Shown one piece after another: positions 63,542-64,000 of a stretch of 64,000 nt of DNA. Under the pieces are notes generated by a model. The model did not search any database and was not told the origin of the DNA. It worked only from the letters and a program-made list of their open reading frames with translations. Both the position numbers and the translations under genes were made by a program. Origin of the DNA: Kitasatospora sp. MAP5-34 (GTDB lineage Bacteria; Actinomycetota; Actinomycetes; Streptomycetales; Streptomycetaceae); the NCBI RefSeq assembly GCF_029894335.1, contig NZ_JARXZC010000036.1:1-64000 (forward strand), given 5' to 3'. Numbering within the stretch: position 1 is the first letter of the stretch; the number at the start of each line of letters is the position of its first letter.

Positions 63542-64000
63542 TCACAGGCGAGCCGCCTCCGCCTCAGATCCGGCCGAGGACAGAAGATCCGGCGGGGGCG
63601 CGAAGCCGGCCTCCAGCTGTAAGGCGGGACACGGCTCGCCCAGCGCGCGCAGCAGCAAACGATCACCTGTGAAGGACGAACGACCGTGCAAGACACGATG
63701 GTTGTCCAAGATCACGGCCTGGCCAGGTTCCAGCCGCAGCGTCGCTGTGTTGCGGCGTATCACGGCACGCAGGGCGGGAAGGTAGGGCTGGACAGCGGGA
63801 GAGAACTTGGCCAGGCCGTCCTGGCGCAGCTGGATGCGCCAGCGCTCGGTCGGCAGTCGTTCCAGTACCGGGGCGAGGCGGCCGGCGGCGCCGCCAAAGT
63901 AGGCAGCTCGCGGTGCCATGAGTGCTGTGACGGCTGCCGGCTGAAGGCTGGCCAACTCGCCGAGCACGGCCCGGTCGTCCACCAGCACGGTCGCCCCGCC
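63542..64000 (-). CDS. TauD/TfdA-family oxygenase (5' truncated by window end)
   Basis: The frame is open through base 64000, leaving the C-terminal 152 residues. The key part is RLEPGQAVILDNHRVLHGRS followed by SFTGDRLLLRAL, with the distal His and the 2-oxoglutarate-binding Arg of TauD/clavaminate-synthase-like enzymes. The HxD iron pair lies in the missing part. The enzyme probably hydroxylates a residue of the lanthipeptide or is a self-standing oxygenase. It ends 183 bases before the precursor gene on the same strand. Confidence 0.82.
   Translation of the reverse strand, partial: GGATVLVDDRAVLGELASLQPAAVTALMAPRAAYFGGAAGRLAPVLERLPTERWRIQLRQDGLAKFSPAVQPYLPALRAVIRRNTATLRLEPGQAVILDNHRVLHGRSSFTGDRLLLRALGEPCPALQLEAGFAPPPDLLSSAGSEAEAARL

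Overview
The window is high-GC actinobacterial DNA and looks like a Streptomyces or Kitasatospora chromosome. GTG and TTG starts are frequent. The gene order tlyA - nadK - recN - glycosyltransferase - GH15 - pyrG - NUDIX - ald - parA - scpA - scpB - rsuA - tyrA - cmk - der is typical of these chromosomes. Mycothiol-linked genes, an Rpf muralytic enzyme and dispersed intergenic hairpin repeats fit the same group. The species cannot be named from sequence alone.

Layout. Bases 1-8.2 kb hold the end of a repeat-rich TPR protein, a DUF1015 protein, a TPR protein, a HAD phosphatase, an SCP2-like protein, a Lys/Ala-tailed protein, a 58-residue mini-gene, tlyA and nadK. Bases 8.3-10.6 kb hold a divergent MocR regulator and YczE membrane protein pair. 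Bases 10.6-22.4 kb hold recN, a GT4 glycosyltransferase, a GH15 hydrolase, pyrG, a NUDIX hydrolase, an NTPase-TPR protein and ald. Bases 22.8-28 kb form a chromosome-organisation operon: ParA, a ribbon-helix-helix partner, ScpA, ScpB and a pseudouridine synthase with a long Gly/Ser repeat tail. Bases 28-37.2 kb look like an insertion between rsuA and tyrA: a TrmB/LuxR-type regulator, an overlapping pair made of a cytosolic P-loop NTPase and a membrane-anchored extracellular binding protein, a DUF952 protein, and two tandem DUF4139 paralogues, one of them frameshifted. Bases 37.3-42.8 kb hold tyrA, a mycothiol-dependent formaldehyde dehydrogenase with a metallo-hydrolase, cmk and der. Bases 43-50.6 kb hold two hypothetical proteins, an Rpf/LysM enzyme behind a long leader with a Crp-type site, a metallo-hydrolase, AlkB, TesB and an MFS exporter.

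A tRNA-Pro(GGG) at about 50.8 kb marks a switch to accessory DNA that runs to the window end. It contains TGGGAG iterons next to the tRNA, an IS21-type element with a possible passenger gene and an amber-interrupted istA, a zinc-ribbon protein, and an FxLD-type lanthipeptide cluster on the minus strand. That cluster comprises a TauD-like oxygenase cut by the window end, a 55-residue precursor, LanB, LanC, a fusion of a thiopeptide-type domain with a PIMT-like methyltransferase, and a helical-repeat protein.

The least described items are the NTPase/binding-protein pair at 29.4-33.1 kb, the ParA-RHH-ScpAB operon, and the FxLD cluster, whose core carries an Asp-Gly step that is a plausible target of the methyltransferase.
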